From Marivirga aurantiaca (lineage in GTDB: Bacteria > Bacteroidota > Bacteroidia > Cytophagales > Cyclobacteriaceae), in assembly GCF_016679925.1 (NCBI RefSeq), contig NZ_JAEQBW010000003.1, positions 248,001-312,000 of the forward strand: a DNA stretch of 64,000 nucleotides. The letters run 5' to 3'. Within the stretch, counting starts at the first letter, position 1. Each line of letters begins with the position of its first letter. The position numbers and the translations under genes are program-made. Below, piece after piece: positions 45,699 through 53,952 of the stretch. Under the pieces are notes generated by a model. The model ran no database searches and was not told the DNA's origin. It saw only the letters and a program-made list of their open reading frames with translations.

Positions 45699-46463
45699 TT
45701 AATAAGCAGTTTCCTGACCATTGTTGCTGGCCAAAGTGTTTAAAATTTGTCCTGTTTCCAGCTTAAACAGATCTTTATCAGATTCCATCAGTTCCATTTT
45801 AGCAAACAGGTAATCCATGTCGTCTTTGCGTTGTTTTTGCATATAGCCTGCAAAATCTGTGAGCAGGTTTTCCATGTAGACTTTTTGGTGTTGGTTGCTT
45901 TCTTCCCAATAAGCTTGCATCATTTCTGCATTGCTATTTTCCATTGCCTTCAGGTAGTTGTTGATCAACTTCTTGTTTTCAGCTCTGTTGGTGGCTATAA
46001 AACTATCCATTTCTTCAGTGCGTTTGGTCTCCAATTTTTCCTCGTAACTTACCAGTGCATTGGAAATCAATTCCTTCACTTCCTGTTCCCTAATGGTTTC
46101 ATCAAGCTGTTTTTCCTGGTCAAATGCCATACGAAATTTGCCATCTGCATTGCTGATTTCCAGCCCGGTGAATTTTCCGGCCACCATCAAAAGTAAAAGG
46201 GATGCAGCCACTGCCATAAACCACTTTAAACCAGTGGATTGTTGTAACTTTATTTCGTTTTTATGGACGTTGAAAAAGGGAGGTGCACTTACATCCTCAT
46301 CTTTCAATTGGCTCAGTATGGCCTGTCCGTGTTGGAGTGCTTCCAATTCCTTTCGTAAAGCCGGATTCTTTGCCAATTCTGCTTCAAAGATTTTTCTTTC
46401 CTCGATTTCCATCTCATCATAGAGATAATCCATCAATTGCCCTTTCCATTCTTCAGTCTTCAT
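45699..46463 (-). CDS. Anti-sigma-factor-like membrane protein
   Basis: A 254-aa protein with an N-terminal cytoplasmic part (about 1-75) rich in charged helices (LMDYLYDEMEIEERKIFEAEL), as in the zinc-less anti-sigma domain of ECF partners. One membrane helix follows (about 79-98: LKWFMAVAASLLLLMVAGKF), then a large helical periplasmic domain. No HxxxCxxC motif is visible. The start overlaps the sigma gene end by 11 bp and the next exported gene lies 31 bp beyond its stop. Order and topology fit a transmembrane anti-sigma factor that holds the ECF sigma until an envelope signal arrives. Confidence 0.7.
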   Translation of the reverse strand: MKTEEWKGQLMDYLYDEMEIEERKIFEAELAKNPALRKELEALQHGQAILSQLKDEDVSAPPFFNVHKNEIKLQQSTGLKWFMAVAASLLLLMVAGKFTGLEISNADGKFRMAFDQEKQLDETIREQEVKELISNALVSYEEKLETKRTEEMDSFIATNRAENKKLINNYLKAMENSNAEMMQAYWEESNQHQKVYMENLLTDFAGYMQKQRKDDMDYLFAKMELMESDKDLFKLETGQILNTLASNNGQETAY

Positions 46464-47073
46464 AGCTAACAGTCTTTTCAGTGATATTTTCTTTTTCCAA
46501 TAATTTTTTCATTTGCGCAAATGCATAATACAAGCGGGATTTTACCGTGTTTTCAGACACTTTTAAAATTTCGGCAATCTCCCTGAACTTAAGTCCCTCA
46601 TATTCTTTCATAATGAGTACCTCACGCTGATCGTAATTCAGCTTTTTGATGCACTTCTTCAGGATTGCCCCCAACTCAGTTTGCATATAAGTTTTTTCAG
46701 GATTGGAAAGATGAGGTGTTGAGATCTCCCATGCCGGACTGTTCTCATCTTCCTTTTTAGGTAACAGTTGATCAAAGCTCAGCCATTTATGTCTTTTTCC
46801 CCTTCTGCTTTCTTGTCTGCAAGTATTGGCAACAATAGTATATATCCACCACTTAAACTTGGAACAGTCCTTCAGCTTCTGAATATTGCCATGCATTGCA
46901 ATAAAAGTTTGCTGAGCGGCTTCCTTTGCCAAATCTCCATCTCCAAAATATTTATAGGCGTAGTTGTAAATGCGCGGGTACCATAGTTTTACCAATTGAC
47001 CTTGCGCATGGCCATCACCGCTTTGGGCCAATTCTATTAAATCCAATGATGTTTCTTTTTGCACCGCGTACAT
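46453..47073 (-). CDS. ECF-type RNA polymerase sigma factor
   Basis: A 206-aa group 4 sigma factor. Region 2 (about 20-90) shows YNYAYKYFGDGDLAKEAAQQTF and FKWWIYTIVANTCRQESRR. Region 4 (about 140-195) shows YDQREVLIMKEYEGLKFREI and then the helix-turn-helix EILKVSENTVKSRLYYA. The start is the ATG at 47073; a GTG two codons earlier is also open. It heads the operon with the anti-sigma-like gene and the exported protein. ECF factors respond to envelope signals; the inducing signal cannot be deduced from this sequence. Confidence 0.92.
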   Translation of the reverse strand: MYAVQKETSLDLIELAQSGDGHAQGQLVKLWYPRIYNYAYKYFGDGDLAKEAAQQTFIAMHGNIQKLKDCSKFKWWIYTIVANTCRQESRRGKRHKWLSFDQLLPKKEDENSPAWEISTPHLSNPEKTYMQTELGAILKKCIKKLNYDQREVLIMKEYEGLKFREIAEILKVSENTVKSRLYYAFAQMKKLLEKENITEKTVSYED

Positions 47074-47427
47074 ATTCACCTATTCAATATAAAAACTTAA
47101 TTAAATCTAGGATGCAACCAATGATAAAAAAGTTCTAAAGCAGGGAAATTAATATTTCTACTTGAGTTGGGAGAGTAGCAGACAAACCTAATTATCCACT
47201 TTAGCTAAGGCAAAAGGCGGTTTTTCTGTAATTAAAAAAAGCTTGTTTCCATGAGAATTTTACCATGGTTGCAGAATTTTTTGGATGTCTACTTTTTGTC
47301 TACCCCTTAATTGCAACGAATACCTTCAGTTTGCATCTATTAGTAGACTTGAATCTTGTAGTGATAAAATAAAATTGAGTATGGAGTCAGAAGTTAAATT
47401 GATAATCTTATTTAAAAAAATGAAAGA
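47074..47427. other. Divergent intergenic region of sigma factor and histidine kinase genes
   Basis: About 350 bp between divergent starts. It is AT-rich with several A- and T-runs and should contain promoters for both directions. I see no TAnnTTTG element with a good partner, no long inverted repeat and no additional open frame. Confidence 0.4.
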
Positions 47428-48168
47428 ATGAAAATAGAAAATTTTCCATTGAACAAAAATATATTAAGAGAAAGCCCTGAGAAAGAGGGACATTGTGTGC
47501 GGCAATTGGCACAACTCAAAAATGAAAACAAAATGTTAAAGGAAGCTTCTTATCTGACGGCACATGATCTTAAATCTCCCCTGAATGCCATTGAGGGACT
47601 TATTGAGCTGTTGCACTTTGATTTTCCAAATCATGAAAATCATACTCTTGATAAATTAAGGTTTACTGTACATCATATGAAAGATTTTGTGGAGGACATG
47701 CTGGCTCAAGCTTCGGTAGGCAATGTATTGACACCTACCTCCGAAATCTACCTGGGACAATTAGTACGGGAAATTGTTGAGGCAGATCAATTGGAGAAGA
47801 AATTAATGTTGCAGTTGCCTGAAATTTGGCCTGTGGTGACTGCTCCTAAAGCCTTGCTTCAAACCATTTTCAGGAATTTACTGACCAATGCTATTTCCCA
47901 TTCCGATAAAGGAATTTGTAAGGTGCAAATTGTGATCAAGGAATTTGCCCATAAGTACATGATTTCTTTTTCAGATAATGGGCCTGGTATGGATGAAGAT
48001 AGTATAGAGCGTTTAATGTTTCCTTTTCAAAAAGGAGAACATTCTGCTAATGGACATGGTGTGGGCTTATACGCTGTAAAGAATGCTTTGCAGCTAATGG
48101 GAGAAACATTTAATGTACACTCTGAACCAGGGAGAGGTACCGAATTTATATTTAGTTTACAGAAATAA
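47428..48168 (+). CDS. Soluble sensor histidine kinase
   Basis: A compact 246-aa histidine kinase with no transmembrane segment and no separate sensor domain. The dimerisation helix carries TAHDLKSPLNAIEGLIELL with His46. The ATPase half has the N box NLLTNAISHSDKG, G1 FSDNGPGMDE and G2 GHGVGLYAVKNAL, ending PGRGTEFIFSL. A short N-terminal coiled region (about 22-42) may link it to a partner. No response regulator is adjacent to it, so it may work on a distant one or on the LuxR-type protein at 51.5 kb. An inverted repeat that looks like a terminator follows 88 bp after the stop. Confidence 0.87.
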   Translation: MKIENFPLNKNILRESPEKEGHCVRQLAQLKNENKMLKEASYLTAHDLKSPLNAIEGLIELLHFDFPNHENHTLDKLRFTVHHMKDFVEDMLAQASVGNVLTPTSEIYLGQLVREIVEADQLEKKLMLQLPEIWPVVTAPKALLQTIFRNLLTNAISHSDKGICKVQIVIKEFAHKYMISFSDNGPGMDEDSIERLMFPFQKGEHSANGHGVGLYAVKNALQLMGETFNVHSEPGRGTEFIFSLQK

Positions 48169-48255
48169 TTTTGTATATTCTGTTCAATGGAATATGGAAG
48201 AAACAATTTAATGGTTTATGAATGCTGTTTAAAAAAAAGAAAGATGAAAAAATAA

Positions 48256-48314
48256 AAAAGCCCCAAAGAAGTGAACAGTTTTGAAGAAGATTCTACTTTT
48301 TAAACGGGGCTTTT
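48256..48314 (+). terminator. Long inverted repeat, probable terminator of the soluble kinase gene
   Basis: AAAAGCCCC at 48256-48264 pairs with GGGGCTTTT at 48306-48314, and inside it AAGAAGT can pair with ACTTTTT with one G-T pair. The loop is about 25 nt. It stands 88 bp after the kinase stop. The unusual loop size leaves room for another role. Confidence 0.55.
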
Positions 48315-48361
48315 ATGTTTCCTAAACATTACAAACATACAAGCTATTTTTATGGCTGAAA

Positions 48362-48378
48362 TCCCCCTTAGTCGGGGA
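48362..48378 (+). promoter_or_regulatory. Operator-like 17-bp motif, site 1 (before kinase gene)
   Basis: The sequence is TCCCCCTTAGTCGGGGA. It shares TCCCC-N7-GGGGA with the site at 63634 and invariant positions with all five sites. It lies about 180 bp before the kinase ATG. Its centre differs from the others, so it is the weakest member. Confidence 0.5.
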
Positions 48379-48559
48379 AATTTTTTATACCTACCTTCAC
48401 TAAAACTGTAAGAGAGAAGAGGAGAACGGAGGAGTATTTAAAATTGAAAAGGATTATAGTAGAGGATATTATTTCTTAATATCACGCAGAATGAGGGATA
48501 TAGAATGTTGTGAATTATAAGAGTTTTGTACGATATTCAATAAAAAATGGAGAAGAGAG

Positions 48560-51484
48560 ATGCCGAAAAATAAGCTTTTGATTGTTCTATTCCTTGCCTT
48601 TGGCTTATTCTACTGGAGACCGGTTTACTCACAGGAATTTATAAAAAAGCATATCAATTATGAGGATGGCTTGTCAAATAGCCAAATCACTACTATAAAG
48701 CAAGATGATTGGGGTTACATCTGGGTAGGAACTGAAGGAGGAGGCGTTTTCAGATGGGATGGAAAAGACTTACAACCATTATCAGATAGTGTAAAATATG
48801 ATATCATAAGAGATATTGCCCCTTCTGTTGAAGGCTTTTTTTGGGGAGCTTCAAACGGAAAATTATTCAAAATTAACCCACAGCATGTGTTTGAGCAATT
48901 ACCTTTGTCCAATTATCATCCTTATGCGGGCGATCAAATCCAGCACATGTATCCCATGAATGCGGGTGTTTTGACAATCTCCTTTAAGGGAAGCTTAAAC
49001 CTTATTAATAATAAGGGAGAAATTCTTGATAACTTAAACTTACCCAGCCGGGAACCTGGCTTTAAAGTCATTCAAAAAGGAGATGTTCTACATCTTTTCA
49101 ACATGGATCTTTATGTTTCACTGAAAATTATTGAAAATAGGCTGCATGTTATTCATCAGATGCCATTTTCAGCATTAATGCAAAATATAGGCTTCCAAAC
49201 CAGCCCTTCCTTCATCCACCTTGCCAGTGAGGGCTGGTGGATTCAGAATGAGAATAAACTGTTGTTGTTAGATGATGACTTTAAAATTATTTCAACCTAT
49301 CATTTACCATTTAGTAGCAGGGTTACTGATCTGGAGGAATGGGAAGGCTATTTTTGGTTTGCCACAATTAATGGACTTTTCCAGACCGTAAAAGAAAATA
49401 AAGAATTTAAACTCATCACTCAAAACCTGGCTTTTTCCATTTATGATGTATTAAAAACCAAGGATGGACTGTGGATTGGAGCATTAAATGGATTGTATCA
49501 TTTTTCCAAACCATTGATATCTAAAATCAATTTATCTGAAGAAGATGGAGCGATGAGTAGCTATTTTGGTTATGCCACTGTTGGAGATGAAATTTGGGCA
49601 GGTGGCACTAATAAAGGAATCCATATATTCAATAGGAATAGAAGAGCGAAAATAGATTCAATAGATTTTGGGGAACGATACAGGAATGCTGTCAGGTGCT
49701 TTTTACCTGATGGGGATTCGGTGTGGGTCGGGAGTGGTCGGGGATTAGTAAAAATGGATCCATTTTCCAGGGAATATGACACATACCCAAATATGTCTTC
49801 CCCTGTTCTCAGTCTTGTTTATTACAAAAATGAATTAGCCATTGGTACTTCAAGAAATGGACTTTATTTATTTGATGGAAATAATTTCAGGAATTTCAAT
49901 ACCACACAGGGATTAGATAATGCCACTATTTGGTCAATGGCTGTATCCGGAGACTCTTTATGGATTGGTACGGAAAGAGGACTCTATTTAATGGAAGGTG
50001 ATTCAATTAAAGCGTTGAAGATCAATAAAAAGGTGGATGATTTGCCGATTACAGCCATTGAGAATATTGACAACCAAACAATCGCCATTGGCTATGCGCC
50101 AGGAGGTGTTGTATTGTATGATTTCACTAAGAGTAAAATAATCCATCATTTTACCGACCAAAATGGGTTGTCTAGTAATTTTATTTACTTTTTGAGAAAG
50201 ATAAATGGCAGGCTTTGGGTAGGAGGTAGTCTGGGGGTTGACATTGTGAACACAGAAAATGATTTTAAAAGTTTTCAATTGAGGGAATTTGCTCAGTTGG
50301 CTGGTGCAGAAACTTTTTCTAATGGCATAATTGCGTTGACTAATGAGGCCTGGGTGAGTACAATTGCAGGGGCTATTGTCATCCCTTATGATATTTTATC
50401 GCCTCAAAATTCCAAAGAATTTTATCCTGTTTATATAGAACGTCTGGAGCCTTTGTCTTTTTCTTCTACAGATGATTTTCAGAAGTTAGTAAATGATAAG
50501 GGAGAAATTGCCATTCCGTATGGCCATGGCAGCTTGAAAATTCACTTTAACACAGCTCATTTTGGCACTCAGTCCTTAAGTTTTGTTTACCAGATGGATG
50601 GTTATGATCCGGAATTAAGCAAACCTGTTAATGAGAAATTTGCTGTTTACAAACAGCTGCCTGCGGGAGAATATCATTTTAAAGTATGGAGATCCATCTC
50701 AGGAGAAAGAATTGGAGAACCTGCGCAACTCAGTTTTATTGTTACTACACCTTTTTACAGAACTGCGTGGTTTCGCTTGGTAGCAGTCATTATTTTTATA
50801 GGGTTGATCATTATTTACTTTGCTTATAGAACCCATGTGAAAACTCAAAAAACACTTCAGTGGGCAAAGGTGAGGGAAGAGGCCCAAAATGATTTACGAA
50901 AAGAAATGGCCATTGATTTTCATGATGAAATGGGCAATCATCTGGCTAAAATCATTAACTTATCCGGAGTGTTAAAGATGTGGGGATTGGCAGAGGAACA
51001 GAACAAAGTGGTGGATAAAATTGAAAAAGCGGCCAGTGCTTTGTTTGTTTCCACTAAAGATATGATTTGGTCACTCAAGAAGGAAAATAATAACCTGGAA
51101 GAGGTATATTTCAATGTAAGGGATTTTGCAGAGCAATTATTCGATAATAGCGATGTGAATTTGAGGACATATAAAAATGCGCCTGCAAAACATATAGTGA
51201 TGAATGCCAAAGCCGGGAGAGACTTGAGTCTGATTATGAAAGAAGCCTTAACGAATGTATACAAACATGCGAAAGCTAAAAATGTTGATTTAAAAATAGA
51301 AGTCTTGCCTGGGAATGAGGCTAAAATTTCTGTTTCAGACGATGGGAACGGTTGTATAAATGAAGGGCAAAGCAAAGGGAATGGTTTGAAGAACATGAAG
51401 CAAAGAGCTACGCGTTCAGGCTTTATTTTTAATTTTCAAGCCAAACCCGCAGAAGGCTTTAACATCAATATTATCATTAAATAA
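48560..51484 (+). CDS. Membrane histidine kinase with beta-propeller sensor and Y_Y_Y domain
   Basis: A 974-aa sensor kinase. After a signal peptide or anchor (about 5-25) comes a long periplasmic beta-propeller built of repeats such as WGYIWVGTEGGGVFRWDG, DGLWIGALNGLYHF and DSLWIGTERGLYL, to about residue 640. Then a Y_Y_Y domain (about 655-728) and one membrane helix (about 734-756). The cytoplasmic part is HisKA_3-type with DFHDEMGNHLAKI, phospho-acceptor His788, and an ATPase domain from about 885 with EALTNVYKHAK and GNGLKNMKQRA. Its likely partner is the LuxR-type regulator 19 bp downstream. Such proteins usually sense extracellular carbohydrate or other ligands; the signal here is unknown. 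Confidence 0.92.
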   Translation: MPKNKLLIVLFLAFGLFYWRPVYSQEFIKKHINYEDGLSNSQITTIKQDDWGYIWVGTEGGGVFRWDGKDLQPLSDSVKYDIIRDIAPSVEGFFWGASNGKLFKINPQHVFEQLPLSNYHPYAGDQIQHMYPMNAGVLTISFKGSLNLINNKGEILDNLNLPSREPGFKVIQKGDVLHLFNMDLYVSLKIIENRLHVIHQMPFSALMQNIGFQTSPSFIHLASEGWWIQNENKLLLLDDDFKIISTYHLPFSSRVTDLEEWEGYFWFATINGLFQTVKENKEFKLITQNLAFSIYDVLKTKDGLWIGALNGLYHFSKPLISKINLSEEDGAMSSYFGYATVGDEIWAGGTNKGIHIFNRNRRAKIDSIDFGERYRNAVRCFLPDGDSVWVGSGRGLVKMDPFSREYDTYPNMSSPVLSLVYYKNELAIGTSRNGLYLFDGNNFRNFNTTQGLDNATIWSMAVSGDSLWIGTERGLYLMEGDSIKALKINKKVDDLPITAIENIDNQTIAIGYAPGGVVLYDFTKSKIIHHFTDQNGLSSNFIYFLRKINGRLWVGGSLGVDIVNTENDFKSFQLREFAQLAGAETFSNGIIALTNEAWVSTIAGAIVIPYDILSPQNSKEFYPVYIERLEPLSFSSTDDFQKLVNDKGEIAIPYGHGSLKIHFNTAHFGTQSLSFVYQMDGYDPELSKPVNEKFAVYKQLPAGEYHFKVWRSISGERIGEPAQLSFIVTTPFYRTAWFRLVAVIIFIGLIIIYFAYRTHVKTQKTLQWAKVREEAQNDLRKEMAIDFHDEMGNHLAKIINLSGVLKMWGLAEEQNKVVDKIEKAASALFVSTKDMIWSLKKENNNLEEVYFNVRDFAEQLFDNSDVNLRTYKNAPAKHIVMNAKAGRDLSLIMKEALTNVYKHAKAKNVDLKIEVLPGNEAKISVSDDGNGCINEGQSKGNGLKNMKQRATRSGFIFNFQAKPAEGFNINIIIK

Positions 51485-51503
51485 CATTTAATCAGGCAAG
51501 CCA

Positions 51504-52127
51504 ATGTTCAAGAAGAAAATTATCATCATAGAAGATCAGGAAGATTTGCGCTACAGCTTTGAACTCATCATTAACGGATCAGATCAGTTCTTTGTGCATC
51601 AAACTTATCCTGACGCTGAAGAAGCCATAAAGGAAATCTCTAAAACAAAACCCGATATTGCCATGGTAGATTTGGAATTACCGGGAATGAATGGAATAGA
51701 GGCCATTCGTCAAATTAAAGAGAAAAGTCCCAAAACGGAATGTGTAATAGTGACTGTATATGAGGATTCTAACCTGGTGTTTGAAGGACTAAAAGCAGGA
51801 GCTGGAGGCTACATTATTAAGAATGCCAATTACCTGGAAATCATCCGGGCCCTTGAGGAAATTAGTAAAGGCGGGGCTCCCATGAGTTCCCAAATTGCCC
51901 GTATGGTGATTCAGAATTTTCATGTGAATCCCAACTCACCTTTATCACCTAGAGAAACGGATGTGCTGAAATTAATAGCAGAAGGAAAGAGTTATACGCA
52001 AATCTCAGAGGAGCTTTTTATCAGTAAGGAAACGGCACGATCACATATCAAAAATATTTATGTAAAATTGAATGTTAATTCTAAATCTGAAGCTATTTCC
52101 AAGGCCAGAAAAGACCATTTGATTTAG
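51504..52127 (+). CDS. LuxR/NarL-type response regulator
   Basis: A 207-aa response regulator, the probable partner of the kinase upstream (19 bp gap, same strand). The receiver domain (about 1-120) has the acidic pair Glu10-Asp11, phospho-acceptor Asp56 in MVDLELPG, Thr at about 84 in VIVTVYED and Lys at about 105 in YIIKNA. The C-terminal helix-turn-helix (about 140-205) shows LSPRETDVLKLIAEGKSYTQ and ISKETARSHIKNIYVKLNV. NarL-type regulators bind short inverted repeats as dimers. The 17-bp motif found upstream of several nearby genes is a good candidate for its site, but that link is inference. Confidence 0.93.
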   Translation: MFKKKIIIIEDQEDLRYSFELIINGSDQFFVHQTYPDAEEAIKEISKTKPDIAMVDLELPGMNGIEAIRQIKEKSPKTECVIVTVYEDSNLVFEGLKAGAGGYIIKNANYLEIIRALEEISKGGAPMSSQIARMVIQNFHVNPNSPLSPRETDVLKLIAEGKSYTQISEELFISKETARSHIKNIYVKLNVNSKSEAISKARKDHLI

Positions 52128-52167
52128 TGCAATTTTTATTGAGCCTGACTTTTTAAGTAGTCCTATT

Positions 52168-52184
52168 TCACCTAATTTGGGGGA
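52168..52184 (-). promoter_or_regulatory. Operator-like 17-bp motif, site 2 (before hydrolase gene)
   Basis: Read on the minus strand the site is TCCCCCAAATTAGGTGA. It differs at one position from the site before SusC. It lies 48 bp before the hydrolase ATG and 41 bp after the response-regulator stop. Confidence 0.65.
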
Positions 52185-52231
52185 TAGTTAAAAACCTTAA
52201 GGGAAGTACTTTGCAGAATTATTTATTACCC

Positions 52232-53140
52232 ATGGCCAAAAAAACATTTATCTATATTCTTATCCTGTCAGTCGCTTCAATTCCTTTAGGTTTTGCTCAA
52301 GGCTACACTATTGAGGCGAATGGAGCAAAACTCCATTACAAAATTTTTGGAAAAGGCGAGCCCTTGTTAATTATCAACGGAGGCCCGGGCATGAACAGCA
52401 ATGGTTTTGCCGAGATGGCCAAAAATTTGGCAGAAAATTACCAAACCATCATTTACGATCAAAGGGGAACAGGCCAATCTATCCTATCCAACAGGGATCA
52501 TACAGCCGTTACAATGGATTGGATGGTCAAGGATATGGAAGCCTTAAGAAAATATTTAAAACTGGAGGAATGGACTTTGTTGGGACATTCTTTTGGTGGC
52601 ATGTTGGCCTACTACTATGCTACCAAACACCCCGAAAGAGTAAAGGCTATGATCCAATCTTCATCTGGTGGAATGGACTTAGCATTGTTGTCCTTAATAA
52701 ATTTAAGAGATAAACTTTCAGAAATGGAATGGGACTCACTACAACATTATCAATCACAATTAAATGAGGGAGACACTTCTTACGCTACCCAATTAAAAAG
52801 AGGGGAATTTATGGCTCCGGCTTACTTGTATAACAGAAAACATATTCCTGTTTTGGCAGAACGGCTAACTCAGGGGGATTCCCAACTAAATGGATGGGTG
52901 TGGGCCGATTTAAGAAAGATTAATTTTGATACCAAAGAAACACTTTCTTCCTTTGAAAAGCCTGTGTTAATTATCCATGGCAGGAATGATTTACTGGATG
53001 AAGCAGTAGCTGAGACGGCTCATCAGATTTTGCCGAATTCCCAATTAGAGCTTTTAGATCGATGTGCGCATTATGGTTGGCTGGACAGGCCGGATGTTTA
53101 TTATAAGTTGATTGATACATTCATGTCTCATATAAATTAA
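52232..53140 (+). CDS. Exported alpha/beta hydrolase (proline iminopeptidase-like)
   Basis: A 302-aa exported hydrolase, signal peptide about 1-22 (ending GFAQG). The fold shows the oxyanion-region NGGPGMNSNGF, IIYDQRGTGQS and the nucleophile elbow LLGHSFGGM with the catalytic serine. The acid is in IHGRNDLLDE and the histidine in DRCAHYGWL. NGGPG and DQRGTGQS are typical of proline iminopeptidases of family S33. The peptidase specificity is inferred from the motifs. I chose the ATG at 52232; an upstream in-frame start adds seven residues without improving the signal. A 17-bp operator-like site lies 48 bp upstream, and the SnoaL-like gene follows after 6 bp. Confidence 0.88.
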   Translation: MAKKTFIYILILSVASIPLGFAQGYTIEANGAKLHYKIFGKGEPLLIINGGPGMNSNGFAEMAKNLAENYQTIIYDQRGTGQSILSNRDHTAVTMDWMVKDMEALRKYLKLEEWTLLGHSFGGMLAYYYATKHPERVKAMIQSSSGGMDLALLSLINLRDKLSEMEWDSLQHYQSQLNEGDTSYATQLKRGEFMAPAYLYNRKHIPVLAERLTQGDSQLNGWVWADLRKINFDTKETLSSFEKPVLIIHGRNDLLDEAVAETAHQILPNSQLELLDRCAHYGWLDRPDVYYKLIDTFMSHIN

Positions 53141-53146
53141 TAGAAA

Positions 53147-53635
53147 ATGCCATACACGATATCTAAATACAGGATGAAACAAGGTAGTTTTATGCTTTTA
53201 TGGATGATATTTATCGGGTCTTTTTCTTTAAAAGCACAAGTAAACTCAAATGACTCTTTACATATTCAACAAGAGATTCTTAAGCGCACAAAAGAAATGA
53301 CTATGCTGTTTAACAGCAAACAACTGGATCAAATAGCTCAATTTTATACTTCCGATTCTAAAATGATAGGCCCGAGAACAAATGTAAGCGGAGATCAAAT
53401 GAAAACTTACTGGCCAAAATTCTCAAATGCAAATAACTGGGAATTAGAGAATATAGAAATCCAGCCCTTAAGTTTGACTTTTGCTTCTCAAATTGGAATA
53501 TCTACAATAGAGTATACCCGGCCGGATGGAAATGTGGCGAAATCTATTACTAAGTTCTCACTTATTTGGCAGAAGACAAATGAAGGGTGGAAGATTAAAC
53601 AGGATTTTTTCTTTCCAATCCCACAAAATGAGTAA
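53147..53635 (+). CDS. Exported SnoaL/DUF4440-like protein, copy 1
   Basis: A 162-aa protein with a signal peptide (about 10-30, ending LKAQ) and one cystatin-like NTF2/SnoaL fold (about 37-158): FNSKQLDQIAQFYTSDSKMI, then GDQMKTYWPKF, and the final strands SLIWQKTNEGWKIKQDFFFP. It starts 6 bp after the hydrolase stop, so the two form an operon. SnoaL-like domains bind small ligands or act as isomerases and dehydratases, and no catalytic residues can be picked here. Two more such exported genes occur at 59602 and 60640. The alternative start MKQG at 53174 cannot be excluded. Confidence 0.75.
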   Translation: MPYTISKYRMKQGSFMLLWMIFIGSFSLKAQVNSNDSLHIQQEILKRTKEMTMLFNSKQLDQIAQFYTSDSKMIGPRTNVSGDQMKTYWPKFSNANNWELENIEIQPLSLTFASQIGISTIEYTRPDGNVAKSITKFSLIWQKTNEGWKIKQDFFFPIPQNE

Positions 53636-53952
53636 CTACTATAAATCCCGATATAGAATTTCCCCAATTACTTGTCCTTTAGCGCTGAAAATCAAAAACT
53701 CCCATTAGATTTTCGTTTCATTAGTCCTATAATTTCCCACTTTCTTAATGGGCCAACTACGGATGGCTTATAGCTGCCATTTTATTTAATCCCCCAAAAT
53801 AGGTGATAATTGAGGAATTAATACACCAAATATTGCGTGGTAGAAATGCTTTCAGTAATCCCCACATTTGAGAATTGAATAATTCTTCTGTGCAGTTAAT
53901 TGCGGCAGAATAATATTCTGTAAATCAAATTTTAACTTAAAGAAAAGAAAGT
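53636..53952. other. Regulatory gap upstream of SusC
   Basis: This 317-bp region carries no gene. It contains the 17-bp operator-like site at 53790-53806. The remainder is AT-rich with an A-rich ribosome-binding region just before the ATG. The promoter could not be pinned down. Confidence 0.5.
53790..53806 (+). promoter_or_regulatory. Operator-like 17-bp motif, site 3 (before SusC)
   Basis: The sequence is TCCCCCAAAATAGGTGA. It lies 147 bp before the SusC ATG and is followed by ATAATTGAGG, which partly matches the flank of site 2. The similarity continues outside the core for a few bases, consistent with a bound dimer. Confidence 0.65.

Larger units (their letters stand above)
48169..48559. 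other. Regulatory gap before the propeller kinase gene
   Basis: This 391-bp region has no gene. It holds the terminator-like inverted repeat at 48256-48314 and the TCCCCC operator-like site at 48362-48378, described separately, and otherwise AT-rich sequence leading to the kinase ATG. Confidence 0.5.
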
